Assembly: GCF_022836935.1 (NCBI RefSeq)
Contig: NZ_CP083239.1
Span: 4,168,001 to 4,232,000 of the forward strand
Length of the DNA stretch: 64,000 nt
Reading direction: 5' to 3'
From: Ancylobacter polymorphus
GTDB taxonomy: Bacteria > Pseudomonadota > Alphaproteobacteria > Rhizobiales > Xanthobacteraceae
Part shown: in pieces, positions 15,968 through 26,452 of the stretch
Position numbering within the stretch: the first letter of the stretch is position 1
Layout: each line of letters begins with the position of its first letter
Notes under the pieces: model-generated
What the model was told of the DNA's origin: nothing
The model's database searches: none
What the model saw: the letters and a program-made list of their open reading frames with translations, nothing else
Translations under genes and position numbers: made by a program

Positions 15968-18154
15968 ATGACTCATACCGACGTCGCCGGCCTGAAGGTC
16001 GATTCCGCCCTTGTCGATTTCATCAATAATGAAGCCATTCCCGGCACCGGGGTGGACAAGGCCGCCTTCTGGGAGAGCTTTGCCGGCATCGTGCGCGACC
16101 TTGCCCCCCGCAACGCGGAGCTGCTCGCCCGCCGCGACGAATTGCAGGCGCAGATCGACGCCTGGCACCGCGCCCACCGCAACAAGCCGATCGACCCCGT
16201 CGCCTATGAGGTGTTCCTGGCGGAGATCGGCTATCTGCTGCCGGAGCCGGACGCCTTCGAGGTCGTCACCGACAAGGTGGACGAGGAACTCGCCCGCATC
16301 CCCGGCCCGCAGCTGGTGGTGCCGGTCACCAATGCCCGTTATGCGCTGAACGCCGCCAATGCGCGCTGGGGCAGCCTCTATGACGCGCTCTACGGTACCG
16401 ATGCGCTGCCCGAGGACGGCGGCGCCACCCGCTCCAACGGGTTCAACGCGGTCCGTGCCCGGCGCGTCATCGAGAGCGCCCGCGCCTTCCTCGACGAGAG
16501 CGTGCCGCTGGCCGGCGGCAGCCATGCCGATGCCGTGGCTTACCGCGTCACCGAGGGCGCGCTGGAGGTCGAGCTCGCCTCCGGCACCCGCACCGGGCTG
16601 AAGGACGCCGCGCAATTCGCCGGCTTCGATGGCGCGGCCGAAGCGCCGACGTCCGTGCTGCTGGTCAATCACGGCCTGCACATCGATATCGTCATCGACC
16701 GCGCCCACCGCATCGGCGCCACCGACGCCGCCGGCATCGCCGACATCGTCATCGAGGCGGCAGTGACCACCATCGTCGATTGCGAGGACAGCGTCGCGGC
16801 GGTGGACGCGCAGGACAAGGTGCTGGTCTATCGCAACTGGCTCGGCCTGATGAAGGGCACGCTCAGCGCCAGCTTCGCCAAGGGCCGCGAGACGGTGGAG
16901 CGCAGCCTCGCCGCCGATCGCCGCTACACCGCGCCCAACGGCGAGGAACTCACCCTGCACGGGCGCAGCCTGATGCTGGTGCGCAATGTCGGCCAGCACA
17001 TGATGACGGACGCGGTGCTGGACGCGCAGGGCCGGGAGATTCCCGAGGCCATTCTCGATGCCGCCGTCACCTCGCTGATCGCGCTGCACGACCTCAAGGG
17101 CGAAGGCGAATTGCGCAACAGCCGCGCCGGCTCCGTCTACATCGTCAAGCCGAAGATGCACGGCCCGGAAGAGGTCGCCTTCGCGGTGGACCTGTTCGCC
17201 CGTGTCGAGCAGGCGCTGGGGCTCGACCTCAACACGCTGAAGATCGGCATCATGGATGAGGAGCGCCGCACCAGCGCCAACCTTTCCGCCTCCATCCGCG
17301 CCGCCCGCGAGCGCGTGGTGTTCATCAATACCGGCTTCCTCGACCGCACCGGCGACGAGATCCACACCTCGATGGAAGCGGGCCCGATGGTGCGCAAGAA
17401 CGAGATGAAGGCGCAGGCCTGGATCAAGGCCTATGAGGACAACAATGTCGATGCGGGCCTCGAGGCACATCTCGACGGCCATGGCCAGATCGGCAAGGGC
17501 ATGTGGGCGATGCCCGACCGCATGGCCGACATGATCGCGCAGAAGGTCGCCCATCCGCTCGCCGGCGCCAACACCGCCTGGGTGCCCTCGCCCACCGCCG
17601 CCACGCTGCACGCGCTGCACTACCACAAGGTGGACGTGTTCCAGCGGCAGGCGGAACTGCGCCACCGCAAGCGTGCCTCGCGCCGCGACCTGCTCACCAT
17701 CCCCGTGGTCGATCGCGGCAATTGGGAGCCGGCGGCGGTGCAGGAGGAACTGGACAACAACATCCAGGGTATTCTCGGCTATGTCGTGCGCTGGGTGGAC
17801 CAGGGCGTCGGCTGCTCCAAGGTGCCGGACATTCACGATGTCGGGCTGATGGAAGATCGCGCCACGCTGCGCATCTCCTCCCAGCACGTCGCCAACTGGC
17901 TGATGCACGGCGTGGTCACGGCCGAGCAGGTCGAGGAGACGCTGCGCCGCATGGCCAAGGTAGTGGACGGCCAGAATGCGGGCGACCCCGCCTATGTGCC
18001 GATGGCCCCGTCCTATGACGGCTTCGCCTTCCGCGCCGCCCGCGACCTAATCTTCGAAGGCCGTGCCCAGCCCAACGGCTACACCGAATTCGTGCTCACC
18101 CGCCGCCGCCGCGAGGCCAAGCGCGCGCAGGCACAGGCTCAGGCCGCCGCCTGA
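15968..18154 (+). CDS. glcB: Malate synthase G
   Basis: 728 residues from ATG 15968 (GAAGGG upstream), the size of the monomeric G isoform. Recognisable stretches include [19 protein letters not shown] near the N terminus, [48 protein letters not shown] and [21 protein letters not shown]. It condenses glyoxylate with acetyl-CoA to malate, completing the glyoxylate shunt begun by AceA upstream. A longer open frame runs back to 15620, but it lacks the family N terminus and a ribosome binding site. A strong terminator follows the gene. Confidence 0.96.
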   Translation: MTHTDVAGLKVDSALVDFINNEAIPGTGVDKAAFWESFAGIVRDLAPRNAELLARRDELQAQIDAWHRAHRNKPIDPVAYEVFLAEIGYLLPEPDAFEVVTDKVDEELARIPGPQLVVPVTNARYALNAANARWGSLYDALYGTDALPEDGGATRSNGFNAVRARRVIESARAFLDESVPLAGGSHADAVAYRVTEGALEVELASGTRTGLKDAAQFAGFDGAAEAPTSVLLVNHGLHIDIVIDRAHRIGATDAAGIADIVIEAAVTTIVDCEDSVAAVDAQDKVLVYRNWLGLMKGTLSASFAKGRETVERSLAADRRYTAPNGEELTLHGRSLMLVRNVGQHMMTDAVLDAQGREIPEAILDAAVTSLIALHDLKGEGELRNSRAGSVYIVKPKMHGPEEVAFAVDLFARVEQALGLDLNTLKIGIMDEERRTSANLSASIRAARERVVFINTGFLDRTGDEIHTSMEAGPMVRKNEMKAQAWIKAYEDNNVDAGLEAHLDGHGQIGKGMWAMPDRMADMIAQKVAHPLAGANTAWVPSPTAATLHALHYHKVDVFQRQAELRHRKRASRRDLLTIPVVDRGNWEPAAVQEELDNNIQGILGYVVRWVDQGVGCSKVPDIHDVGLMEDRATLRISSQHVANWLMHGVVTAEQVEETLRRMAKVVDGQNAGDPAYVPMAPSYDGFAFRAARDLIFEGRAQPNGYTEFVLTRRRREAKRAQAQAQAAA

Positions 18155-18200
18155 TCCACCGTTCGAGGAAGCGCCAAAAAACGCCAAGCGCCTGAAGAAG

Positions 18201-18232
18201 AGGCCGTCCCGGTGCACCGGGGCGGCCTTTTT
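18201..18232 (+). terminator. Rho-independent terminator after glcB
   Basis: GGCCGTCCCGGTGCACCGGGGCGGCC (18202-18227) folds back on itself with one wobble pair, followed by TTTTT. It lies 50 bases after the glcB stop and its T run touches the end of the convergent nitroreductase gene, so it probably serves both sides. Confidence 0.9.
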
Positions 18233-18846
18233 CATGACTCAGGCGCCAACCAGTGCGTTGTGAGCGCCGCCACATCCGGGCGCGGGCGGTCGGCAGGGGC
18301 CTCCTTGGCGGTGCCGATATGAAGAATGCCGGCCACCCGCTCGCCCTCCCCCACACCGAGGATCGCCAGCGCCGCCTTGTGCGTCGCCGCCCAGCCCGTC
18401 ACCCAGATGCCGTCGAACCCCATCGCCGCCGCGCCGGTGAGCAGGTTCATGCACACGGCACCGGCGGACAGTTCCTGCTCGAAGGCGGGAATGGCGCTGC
18501 CCTCCACCGGGCGGCTCACCACCACCACCGCCAGCGGGGCGGGAAACAGCCGGCCCATGATGGCAGCGAACTTTTCCCGCTTCTCCTCCGGCATATGGGC
18601 GTTGTTCTCGCGATAGGCCTGTGACAGCCGCGCGCCGATCTCGGCCCGCGCCGCGCCTTCGACGAGAATGAAGCGCCACGGCGCCAGCATGCCGTGATCG
18701 GGCACCCGGGCGGCGATGGCGAGCAGCCGCTGCGTCTGGTCCGCATCCGGCCCCGGCGCCTGCAGCCCGGCGGCGCCGACCGAGCGGCGGGTCTCCAGCA
18801 GCGTGAGCGCCTCCGGTGAGGGCGGGCGGCGGGTCGGCGCGATCAT
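18232..18846 (-). CDS. Nitroreductase family protein, YdjA-like
   Basis: 204 residues from ATG 18846. Visible are LLETRRSVGAAGLQAPGP, the FMN-contacting ARVPDHGMLAPWRFILVEG, SAGAVCMNLLTGAAAMGFDGIWVTGW and GILHIGTAKEAPADRPRP at the end. The RRS and PDHG-PWRF patterns match YdjA-type minimal nitroreductases, FMN enzymes using NAD(P)H. The natural substrate is unknown. It is convergent with glcB and divergent from a small acetyltransferase gene across a region holding a TATCGG-N6-CCGATA palindrome. Confidence 0.88.
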   Translation of the reverse strand: MIAPTRRPPSPEALTLLETRRSVGAAGLQAPGPDADQTQRLLAIAARVPDHGMLAPWRFILVEGAARAEIGARLSQAYRENNAHMPEEKREKFAAIMGRLFPAPLAVVVVSRPVEGSAIPAFEQELSAGAVCMNLLTGAAAMGFDGIWVTGWAATHKAALAILGVGEGERVAGILHIGTAKEAPADRPRPDVAALTTHWLAPES

Positions 18847-18880
18847 GGGCACTCTCTTCCCTGCGGAGGAGCCTGCGCTA

Positions 18881-18898
18881 TATCGGACCCAGCCGATA
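18881..18898. promoter_or_regulatory. TATCGG-N6-CCGATA palindrome
   Basis: Perfect 6-base arms around ACCCAG, 35 bases upstream of the nitroreductase start and 126 bases upstream of the divergent GNAT gene. The shape fits a dimeric repressor operator; no regulator gene lies adjacent. Confidence 0.35.
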
Positions 18899-19023
18899 AT
18901 TTCACCCCGAAGGCCGAAACGGGGGCGACGCTGCGTTCGTTTTGGTCGACAATATCCCACGGCGCCCGCCCAATCACGGCATCCGCTCACGAACCCGAAC
19001 CGGGCGTCCCCAAGGAGACCAGC

Positions 19024-19344
19024 ATGAGCATCAACGGCGAAATCCCGGTGCGCGACAACCGCGCCGCCGACCGGTTCGAAATCGAGCAGGACGGCCAGAC
19101 CGCCATCGCGCAGTACATTCTCGCGCATGACCACATCATCTTCACCCACACCGAAGTGCCGCCGGAACTCGGCGGGCGCGGCCTCGCCACCCGGCTGGTC
19201 GAGGCCGGTCTTGCCAGCGCCCGCCAGCGTGGCCTCGCCGTGGTGCCGCGCTGCTCGGTGTTCGGCCGCTACATGATGAAGCACCCCGAGACGCACGACC
19301 TGATGCCGGCGGAAATCCGCGCCACGCTCGGCCTGCCGTCCTGA
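19024..19344 (+). CDS. Small GNAT-like N-acetyltransferase (YidJ/NATD1 type)
   Basis: 106 residues; ATG 19024 follows AAGGAG. It is a minimal acetyl-CoA-binding domain: DNRAADRFEIEQDGQTAIAQY, FTHTEVPPELGGRGLATRLVEAGL with the Q/RxxGxG/A-type loop, then VVPRCSVFGRYMMKHPE. This matches the single-domain GCN5-related family found in most proteobacteria, whose substrate is unknown. It stands alone between the nitroreductase and ftsK genes. Confidence 0.85.
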   Translation: MSINGEIPVRDNRAADRFEIEQDGQTAIAQYILAHDHIIFTHTEVPPELGGRGLATRLVEAGLASARQRGLAVVPRCSVFGRYMMKHPETHDLMPAEIRATLGLPS

Positions 19345-19523
19345 CGCCCCGCTCCCCCGGTGGGCACAGCGCCGGGGGAGCCGCCACATTGCCGCCGGGA
19401 AATCTGCCGCCTCATACCGTTCGTTAACGCTGTTCGCCTAACCATATGGCACGGCCTCGACGGCGCCTCGCGCGCCGGGCGCGGCAGGCTCAACGGCAGT
19501 AGCGGCAAAGGTTTCAGCGTCCC

Positions 19524-22478
19524 ATGCGTAATCCGGCGCGTCCCTCCGATCCGAATGCGGACAAGGCTTCCGAGTCGAAGGCGAGCGCCCAGACTCATGT
19601 GTTTTCCCGCGCCAACCCGCAGGTGACCTACGCCCCGCCGCCGCCCAAGGCGCCGAAGCCGTCGGCCTCCCCCGTGGCGAAGGCGCCTCCGGTGGCCAAG
19701 GCGCCCGTCGTCGCGCCGCAGCACGAGATGGTGCCGAGCTGGCTGCAGCCCTTCACCATGCCGCCCAACACCCGCTTCACCCGCACGCCGGATTATCTGA
19801 TGCGCCAGCCGGTGGCGGCCCCGCAGCCGGAAGCGCCGGCGACCGCGACCGCCATCGTCGCCCCGCCGCGCCCCTCGCAGACGCCGGTGCTGCGCGTGCC
19901 GCCGCGCAAGCCGCCGCTCGGCGCCGCGCCGAAGCCGCTGATCGTGGCTCATGCCCGCCGCGCGCTCTCGGCCCAGCCCGAAGTGGTGCCCGCCGCGCCC
20001 ATCGCGAAGGCAGGGCCCGTCCCGCCTTCCGCAGGGCCCGCCGCGAAAATCGGCGCGCAGGGTGCGACGACGAACGTGACCAGCAGCGTGACGACGAACG
20101 CGGCCCCGCCGCCCGCCGCACCGCCTTCCGCCGCCCCCGCGCCGAAGCCGGTGGCCGCCCCGGTCGCCTCCATGATCCAGTTCGGCTACGACACCCCGCC
20201 GGTGATCCCGGCCGCCGTCACGCCCGCCGCCGCCTGGGTGCCGGAAGCCCCGTTTACCGCCGCCAATGATGTCGCGGATGTCTACGACCTCATCCCGCTG
20301 GAAGACGGCGCCTATGAGGATGAATTCCCCGAGGAGGAGCGCCTGCTCGCCGCGCGCTATGGCGCCCTGCGCGGGCCGGCCGCGCCCACGGCCGAGAATG
20401 CGCCGCTCCCTGCTGAAGCTCCGACCGTTGAGGACACCCTCGCCGAAGACACCCCCGTCTTCGCCGCGCCGACTTTCGTCGCGCAGGATGAGACGGATGG
20501 TGTCGCGTCCGAGGATGACGGCTTCGAGGACGAGGATTTCGCCGAGGAGACGGACGAGGACTTCTCCGACGAAGCCGAGGACGATACCGCCGACGAAGAC
20601 GCCTTCGAGGACGACGCGTCTGAGAACGATGCGGCCGTTGCGGCCCTCTGGGCCGCCGACGTAGAAGCCCCCGCCGAGGATCATCCCGCGGAAGAGGCGT
20701 TGAGCGAGGCGAGCATCACGCCTGCCGTGACGCTGGGCGGCTTCTCCGGCTACAGCGCCACGCCGGCCGACCTCTCCTTCTCCTGGCCGATGTTCGGCAT
20801 GGTGGCGGTCTCCACCGCCCCGCAGGCCCAGCCCCCCGTCGCGCCCGTTGCTCCGGCCGCTCCGGCTCCGGCACCCGTCACGGCGGCGCCCGCCGTCACC
20901 CCCGTGGCGCCGGCGCCGCGCGCGGCCCGTCCCGCCCCCCGCACGGAGACCGAGGCGAGCGACGGCTACGAACTGCCGCCGCTGGAGCTGCTCACCGAGC
21001 CGCCGCACAGCGAGCCGGACTATGAGCTGTCGGAAGAATTCCTCGACCGCAATTCGGTGAAGCTGCAGCAGGTGCTGCATGATTTCGGCGTGCGCGGCGA
21101 GATCATCGACGCCAATCCCGGCCCGGTGGTCACGCTCTATGAGCTGGAACCGGCGCCCGGCATCAAGTCCAGCCGCGTCATCGGCCTGTCCGCCGACATC
21201 GCCCGCTCGATGAGCGCGATTTCCGCCCGCGTCGCCGTGGTGGAAGGGCGCAACGTCATCGGCATCGAACTGCCCAACCAGCGCCGCGAGACCGTGTGGC
21301 TGCGCGAAATGCTGGCGAGCCACGAATTCGAGGCCGCCCGCGCCAAGCTCGGCATTGGCCTCGGCAAGACCATTGGCGGCGAGCCGGTCATCGTCGACCT
21401 CGCCCGCATGCCGCATCTGCTCGTGGCCGGAACCACCGGCTCGGGCAAGTCCGTCGCCATCAACACCATGATCCTCTCGCTGCTCTACCGGCACCGCCCG
21501 GACCAGTGCCGGCTGATCATGATCGACCCGAAGATGCTGGAACTCTCGGTCTATGAGGGCATCCCGCATCTGCTGACCCCTGTGGTCACCGACCCGAAGA
21601 AGGCCATCGTCGCCCTGAAATGGGCGGTGCGGGAGATGGAAGACCGCTACAAGAAGATGAGCCGCCTCGGCGTGCGCAACATTGACGGCTTCAACGCGCG
21701 CGTCGCCGAGGCGAACGCCAAGGGTGAGATCATCACCCGCACGGTGCAGAAGGGGTTCGACAAGGAAACCGGCGAGCTGATCGAGGAAGAGGAGATCATG
21801 GATCTCGCTCCCCTGCCCTTCATCGTCATCGTGGTCGACGAAATGGCCGACCTGATGATGGTGGCGGGCAAGGAGATCGAAGGCGCCATCCAGCGCCTCG
21901 CCCAGATGGCCCGCGCCGCCGGCATCCATCTCATCATGGCCACCCAGCGCCCGAGCGTCGACGTGATCACCGGCACCATCAAGGCGAACTTCCCGACCCG
22001 CATCTCCTTCCAGGTGACGAGCAAGATCGACTCTCGCACCATTCTCGGCGAGATGGGCGCGGAGCAACTGCTCGGCCAGGGCGACATGCTCTACATGGCC
22101 GGCGGCGGGCGCATTTCCCGCGTTCACGGACCCTTCGTCTCCGACCAGGAGGTGGAGCGCGTGGTCGAGCACCTCAAGAGCCAGGCCCGGCCGGAATATC
22201 TGGAAGAGGTCACCGCCGACGAGGATGAGGAGCCGGTGGTCGAGGACGCCGCCGTGTTCGACAAGTCGGCCATGGGTGCCGAGGACAGCGGCGATCTCTA
22301 CGACCAGGCGGTCGCCACCGTGCTGCGCGACAAGAAGGCGTCCACCTCCTACATCCAGCGCCGGCTGCAGATTGGCTATAACCGCGCCGCCTCGCTGATG
22401 GAGCGGATGGAGAACGAAGGGATTGTCGGCCCGGCTAACCATGCCGGCAAGCGCGACATCCTGCGCGACACGCGCTGA
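19524..22478 (+). CDS. ftsK: FtsK/SpoIIIE-type DNA translocase lacking the membrane domain
   Basis: 984 residues. The first 480 or so are low complexity: Pro/Ala-rich (about 20-240) then strongly acidic (about 300-395), with no membrane segments. The motor begins about 490 ([19 protein letters not shown]), with Walker [14 protein letters not shown] near 636-648, a Walker B-like [14 protein letters not shown] and [13 protein letters not shown]. The C-terminal gamma winged helix is present ([32 protein letters not shown]), which in FtsK reads KOPS sequences and touches XerD. It probably pumps DNA at division. Canonical FtsK has four N-terminal membrane helices, so this may be the second, soluble paralogue seen in some Rhizobiales. 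Confidence 0.92.
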   Translation: MRNPARPSDPNADKASESKASAQTHVFSRANPQVTYAPPPPKAPKPSASPVAKAPPVAKAPVVAPQHEMVPSWLQPFTMPPNTRFTRTPDYLMRQPVAAPQPEAPATATAIVAPPRPSQTPVLRVPPRKPPLGAAPKPLIVAHARRALSAQPEVVPAAPIAKAGPVPPSAGPAAKIGAQGATTNVTSSVTTNAAPPPAAPPSAAPAPKPVAAPVASMIQFGYDTPPVIPAAVTPAAAWVPEAPFTAANDVADVYDLIPLEDGAYEDEFPEEERLLAARYGALRGPAAPTAENAPLPAEAPTVEDTLAEDTPVFAAPTFVAQDETDGVASEDDGFEDEDFAEETDEDFSDEAEDDTADEDAFEDDASENDAAVAALWAADVEAPAEDHPAEEALSEASITPAVTLGGFSGYSATPADLSFSWPMFGMVAVSTAPQAQPPVAPVAPAAPAPAPVTAAPAVTPVAPAPRAARPAPRTETEASDGYELPPLELLTEPPHSEPDYELSEEFLDRNSVKLQQVLHDFGVRGEIIDANPGPVVTLYELEPAPGIKSSRVIGLSADIARSMSAISARVAVVEGRNVIGIELPNQRRETVWLREMLASHEFEAARAKLGIGLGKTIGGEPVIVDLARMPHLLVAGTTGSGKSVAINTMILSLLYRHRPDQCRLIMIDPKMLELSVYEGIPHLLTPVVTDPKKAIVALKWAVREMEDRYKKMSRLGVRNIDGFNARVAEANAKGEIITRTVQKGFDKETGELIEEEEIMDLAPLPFIVIVVDEMADLMMVAGKEIEGAIQRLAQMARAAGIHLIMATQRPSVDVITGTIKANFPTRISFQVTSKIDSRTILGEMGAEQLLGQGDMLYMAGGGRISRVHGPFVSDQEVERVVEHLKSQARPEYLEEVTADEDEEPVVEDAAVFDKSAMGAEDSGDLYDQAVATVLRDKKASTSYIQRRLQIGYNRAASLMERMENEGIVGPANHAGKRDILRDTR

Positions 22479-22732
22479 ACCTTCCTCGCCCGGCCCCGCA
22501 TCGGCCGGGCACCCCCGCGACGGAACGGGCGCATGCCGGTTCCGTCTCCTGCGCCTGTCGGCAAGAGCACGCTCGCTCGCCCGTCCCCGCCGCGCCGCTC
22601 GCCTCAGCGCCTGGCTGCGCTGAGCCCCGTTGCCCGGCCGCATGCCCCTGCGGCAGCCCCTCGCGCCCCCTTCCCGTCCGGCGTCGCGAGCATTAGGTAT
22701 GCGGCCAGCATCCTGTCGCGAAAGGTTCGGCC

Positions 22733-24193
22733 ATGCCCCATTCCGTGTCCTACCCCGAGGTTCAGCTCTTTATTGACGGCCAGTGGCGCGGGGGCAGCGA
22801 CCATGGCGGCGCGCCCGCCAGCGAGAACGTCATCAACCCGGCGACCGAAGAGGTGCTCGGCACGCTTGCCCATGCCAGCCGCGCCGATCTCGACGCCGCG
22901 CTCGCCGCCGCCGAGAAGGGTTTCGCGGTATGGCGCCACACGCCGGCGCATGAGCGCTACAAGATCATGCGTAAGGCGGCGGAACTGCTGCGCGAGCGCG
23001 CCGAGGCCATCGCCACGCTGATGACGATGGAACAGGGCAAGCCCCTGCCCGAGGCGCGGATGGAAACGCTCGCCTCGGCCGACATCATAGACTGGTTCGC
23101 CGAGGAAGGGCGCCGGCAATATGGCCGGCTCATTCCCGCCCGCGCCGCCGGCGTGCAGCAGGTGGTGCACCGTGAGCCGGTGGGCGTGGTCGCCGCCTTC
23201 ACCCCGTGGAACTTCCCGATCAACCAGGCGGTGCGCAAGGTCTCGGCCGCTCTGGCCGCCGGCTGCGCGGTGATCCTCAAGGGCCCGGAAGAGACCCCGG
23301 CGAGCTGCGCCGAGCTGGTGCGCGCCTATGCCGATGCCGGCGTGCCGGCAGGCGTGGTCAATCTCGTCTTCGGCGTGCCGGCGGAGATTTCGCAGTACCT
23401 CATCCCGCACCCGGTGGTGAAGAAAATCTCCTTCACCGGCTCCACGGTGGTCGGCAAGCAGCTCGCGGCGCTGGCCGGCGCGCATATGAAGCGCGTCACC
23501 ATGGAACTCGGCGGCCACGCCCCGGCCGTGGTGTTCGAGGATGCGGATGTGGAGGTGGCGATCAAGCTGCTCTCCGGCGCCAAGTTCCGCAATGCCGGCC
23601 AGGTCTGCGTCTCGCCCACCCGCTTCCTCGTGCATGAAGACCTGTATTCCCGTTTCGTCGACGGTTTCACCGAGGCGGTGCAGGGCATGAAGGTGGGCAA
23701 TGGGCTTGAGGACGGCGTGCGCATGGGCCCGCTGGCCAATCCGCGCCGGGTCGAGGCGATGGAAGCGCTGACCGCCGACGCCCTCGCCAAGGGCGCCACC
23801 CTGCACGCGGGCGGCTCGCGCATCGGCAATAAGGGCTATTTCTTCGCGCCGACCGTGCTCACCGGCCTTTCCCCGGATGCGCGCATCCTCAATGAGGAGC
23901 CGTTCGGCCCGGTCGTGCCGATCATGCCCTTCACCTCCACCGAGGCGGTCATCGCCGAGGCCAACCGCCTGCCCTATGGCCTGGCGGCCTATGCCTACAC
24001 CACCTCCTCCGCCCGCGCCGATGAGTTCGCCCGCCGGGTGGAAAGCGGAATGGTGTCGATCAACCATCACGGCCTCGCTTTGCCGGAAGTGCCGTTCGGC
24101 GGCATCAAGGATTCCGGCTATGGCTCGGAAGGCGGCACCGAGGCGATGGAAGCCTATGTGAACACCAAGTTCGTCACCCAGCTCGGGGTCTGA
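22733..24193 (+). CDS. NAD(P)-dependent aldehyde dehydrogenase (succinate-semialdehyde dehydrogenase-like)
   Basis: 486 residues. Catalytic residues are present: Glu259 in TMELGGHAP and Cys292 in [13 protein letters not shown]. The cofactor site shows [21 protein letters not shown] and [21 protein letters not shown] and [17 protein letters not shown] match the GabD/aldehyde dehydrogenase family. It oxidises an aldehyde to an acid. Succinate semialdehyde is a guess from overall resemblance, and glycolaldehyde-type or other semialdehydes remain possible. It is a single gene followed after 63 bases by a DMT transporter on the same strand. Confidence 0.88.
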   Translation: MPHSVSYPEVQLFIDGQWRGGSDHGGAPASENVINPATEEVLGTLAHASRADLDAALAAAEKGFAVWRHTPAHERYKIMRKAAELLRERAEAIATLMTMEQGKPLPEARMETLASADIIDWFAEEGRRQYGRLIPARAAGVQQVVHREPVGVVAAFTPWNFPINQAVRKVSAALAAGCAVILKGPEETPASCAELVRAYADAGVPAGVVNLVFGVPAEISQYLIPHPVVKKISFTGSTVVGKQLAALAGAHMKRVTMELGGHAPAVVFEDADVEVAIKLLSGAKFRNAGQVCVSPTRFLVHEDLYSRFVDGFTEAVQGMKVGNGLEDGVRMGPLANPRRVEAMEALTADALAKGATLHAGGSRIGNKGYFFAPTVLTGLSPDARILNEEPFGPVVPIMPFTSTEAVIAEANRLPYGLAAYAYTTSSARADEFARRVESGMVSINHHGLALPEVPFGGIKDSGYGSEGGTEAMEAYVNTKFVTQLGV

Positions 24194-24256
24194 CGCGCCC
24201 TCGCCAGCAGCCGCGATGTGGGGTAACGAAGTACTGTCCCTCATCGCGGCCCTGTC

Positions 24257-25093
24257 ATGGACCTTGCTGTTCTTCTCGTCGTGCTGCTGTCGGCCCTGCT
24301 TCAGACCGGCTGGAACGTGCTGCTGAAGCTGCGGCTCGATCCGCTCTCGGCGCTGATGCTGGTCGTGCTCGGCGGCGGCGCGGTGGCTCTGCCTGTCGCG
24401 CTGTGGCTCGGCCCGCCGGAACCGGTGCTGTGGCCGTGGATGGCGGGCTCGATGAGCGCGCATCTCGCCTTTTATGGCTGCCTCGTCGGCGCCTATGCGC
24501 GGGCCGATCTCGGCCTCGTCTATCCCGTCGCGCGCGGCGGCGCGCTGCTGATGACCGCCGCCATCGCCATTCTGCTGCTGCACGAGCCGGTGCGCCCGAT
24601 CGGCGTCGCCGGAATCGCGCTGCTTTCCGCCAGCGTGCTGATCACCGGCTGGCGCAGCCGGGGGGAGGCCACGCAGGCCGCCGCACTGGTGCTGGCGCTC
24701 GGCTCGGGGGCGGCGGTCACCGCCTTTTCGCTCATCGACGGTACGGCGGGGCGGCTCGGCTCACCTTCGGTCTATACGGCGTGGCTGTTCGTCGCCGATG
24801 CGCTGGTGGTGGCTCTGGGCCTGCTGCTGTGGAAGGGCACCGGCTTTTTCGGGCCCGTGCGGCGGCATTGGGCTCTGGCGCTGGTCGGCGGCGCCATGCT
24901 GTTCGTCAGCTATTATCTGTGCGTGTGGGCGATGACACGGGCGCCGATCAGCCTGGTGGCAGCGGTGCGCGAGTCGAGCGTGCTGTTCAGTGCCGGCTTC
25001 GCCCTGTGGGTGCTGCACGAAAAGCTGCGCCCCGAACGCCTCCTCGCCGCCCTGCTGGTGGTGGCCGGGGTGACGCTGATCAAGCTGCATTGA
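24257..25093 (+). CDS. EamA/DMT family transporter (copy 1)
   Basis: 278 residues with about ten hydrophobic helices in two EamA halves. It starts MDLAVLLVVLLSALLQTGWN and has the KLRLDPLSAL loop, AYARADLGLVYPVARG in the first half and TRAPISLVAAVRESSVLFSAGFALWVLHEKLRPERL in the second. DMT members export amino acids, nucleobases or metabolites across the inner membrane; the substrate here is unknown. It is a tandem paralogue of the gene at 25548-26390, with the same N terminus, loop signature and C-terminal block. Confidence 0.88.
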   Translation: MDLAVLLVVLLSALLQTGWNVLLKLRLDPLSALMLVVLGGGAVALPVALWLGPPEPVLWPWMAGSMSAHLAFYGCLVGAYARADLGLVYPVARGGALLMTAAIAILLLHEPVRPIGVAGIALLSASVLITGWRSRGEATQAAALVLALGSGAAVTAFSLIDGTAGRLGSPSVYTAWLFVADALVVALGLLLWKGTGFFGPVRRHWALALVGGAMLFVSYYLCVWAMTRAPISLVAAVRESSVLFSAGFALWVLHEKLRPERLLAALLVVAGVTLIKLH

Positions 25094-25138
25094 GTGTTCA
25101 ATATCGCTTCGAATAATTAGCACCATATATTCAAACCA

Positions 25139-25225
25139 TCATGCAATGAATATAAAATAGACGACAATGGCGATAATCACCAAGACTGCATAATAGAATT
25201 TTTCACTCCACATAACTTCCGGCAC
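25139..25225 (-). CDS. 28-residue single-pass membrane protein, new small gene
   Basis: Reading the minus strand, AAGGAG (25232-25237) is followed after six bases by GTG 25225 and an open frame of 28 codons ending TGA at 25139. The product begins VPEVMWSEKF (initiator read as Met), continues into an unbroken hydrophobic run (YYAVLVIIAIVVYFIFI) and stops at Ala. This is one transmembrane helix with a short N-terminal head carrying two glutamates and one lysine. ATG at codon 5 is an alternative start. It occupies an AT-rich gap between the two DMT genes, opposite to both. It could be a small regulator or subunit of a membrane complex; no family is recognised. Confidence 0.6.
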   Translation of the reverse strand: MPEVMWSEKFYYAVLVIIAIVVYFIFIA

Positions 25226-25547
25226 GACACGCTCCTTCACGCCCGACGCAAGCGACTGTTACGCTGCGTCATTACATCGGAAGTAGCCGTCGAGCCGATC
25301 GTCGATAAGTGGTGAATCTACGTAACTCGAAGCGCCACCGGGACTGCGCCCGAAGTCATCCGATGCGGCGTTCGAGCGCCCGAAGGCCCTGCGCCGCTTG
25401 CCGGAGCCGAACCCCTGACGGGATCGCACAGCGTGCCGCCTCATCGTCGCCGGCGGGACGCTCATCAAGCGGCATGGGCGCGATAATTCTCGGCAGGACG
25501 GACGGAATCGGGTAGAGCCCGGCCTCCCTCCGCTGGCTGGCCGCCCC
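25226..25547. other. Intergenic region upstream of the small membrane protein and DMT copy 2
   Basis: 322 bases without a supported gene. Open frames here on both strands have no ribosome binding site and no recognisable protein. The stretch must hold the divergent promoters of the 28-residue gene and of the DMT transporter at 25548. No clear operator was found. Confidence 0.4.
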
Positions 25548-26390
25548 ATGGACCTTTCCGTCTTCCTCGCCGTCATCGCCGCCGCCGCGATGCATGCCGG
25601 CTGGAACGCGGTACTGAAGATCCGGCTCGACCCGTTTCTCGCGGTCGTGCTGGTCAATGCCGCCTGCGGCGTGCTCGCCTTGCCGGTGGCGCTGCATCTC
25701 GGTCCGCCGGCGGCGCATGTGTGGCCGTGGATCGCCGCCTCGGTCGCCATCCACCTCGTCTATTACCTCACGCTGGCCGGCGCCTATCGCCGCGCCGATA
25801 TGGGGCAGGTTTATCCGCTGGCGCGCGGCAGCGCGCCGCTGCTCACCACACTCCTCTCGGTGACGCTGGTAGGCGAGGCGGTGGATGCGCAGGGCTTTCT
25901 CGGGGTCGGGCTGCTGGCGCTCGGCATCCTGTCGCTTGCCTGGCCGCGCGCCGGCATCGCCGCCATCGACCGCACCGCGCTGCGCCTCGCGCTGATGTGC
26001 GGGGTGTCGATCAGCGCCTATACGCTGGTGGACGGGCTCGGCGCCCGCAGCGCCAGCTCGGCGCATGTCTACACCTCCTGGCTGTTCGTGGTGGACAGCC
26101 TGGTCATCACCCTGTTCGGCCTCGCCTGGAAGGGGCCGCGCGCGCTGGCGCCCACCCTCTCCTTCCTCGGCCCCGGCCTTGCCGGCGGGGCGATGTCGCT
26201 CGCCGCCTACTGGATTTCCATCTGGGCGATGACCAAGGCGCCGATTGGCCTCGTCGCGGCGGTGCGGGAATCGAGCGTGCTGTTCGGCGCGGTGATCGCG
26301 GTCGTGGTGCTGCACGAGCCCCTGCGCCGCGAACGCCTGATCGCCGCCGCGCTCATCGTCGCCGGGCTGGTGCTGATCAAGCTGCATTGA
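25548..26390 (+). CDS. EamA/DMT family transporter (copy 2)
   Basis: 280 residues, about ten membrane helices. It begins MDLSVFLAVIAAAAMHAGWN, then KIRLDPFLAVVLVN, AYRRADMGQVYPLARGSAPL and TKAPIGLVAAVRESSVLFGAV, closing with RERLIAAALIVAGLVLIKLH. It aligns from end to end with the gene at 24257-25093, so the pair comes from a duplication, but the middle regions are well diverged. It is an inner-membrane exporter of unknown substrate. The PIF1-like helicase gene follows after 62 bases on the same strand. Confidence 0.88.
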   Translation: MDLSVFLAVIAAAAMHAGWNAVLKIRLDPFLAVVLVNAACGVLALPVALHLGPPAAHVWPWIAASVAIHLVYYLTLAGAYRRADMGQVYPLARGSAPLLTTLLSVTLVGEAVDAQGFLGVGLLALGILSLAWPRAGIAAIDRTALRLALMCGVSISAYTLVDGLGARSASSAHVYTSWLFVVDSLVITLFGLAWKGPRALAPTLSFLGPGLAGGAMSLAAYWISIWAMTKAPIGLVAAVRESSVLFGAVIAVVVLHEPLRRERLIAAALIVAGLVLIKLH

Positions 26391-26452
26391 CGGCAAGGGA
26401 GGACGGCGCGCGCCCAGTCGCCCCGCCGGGCCTCCTGTGCTCCATTGCGCCG

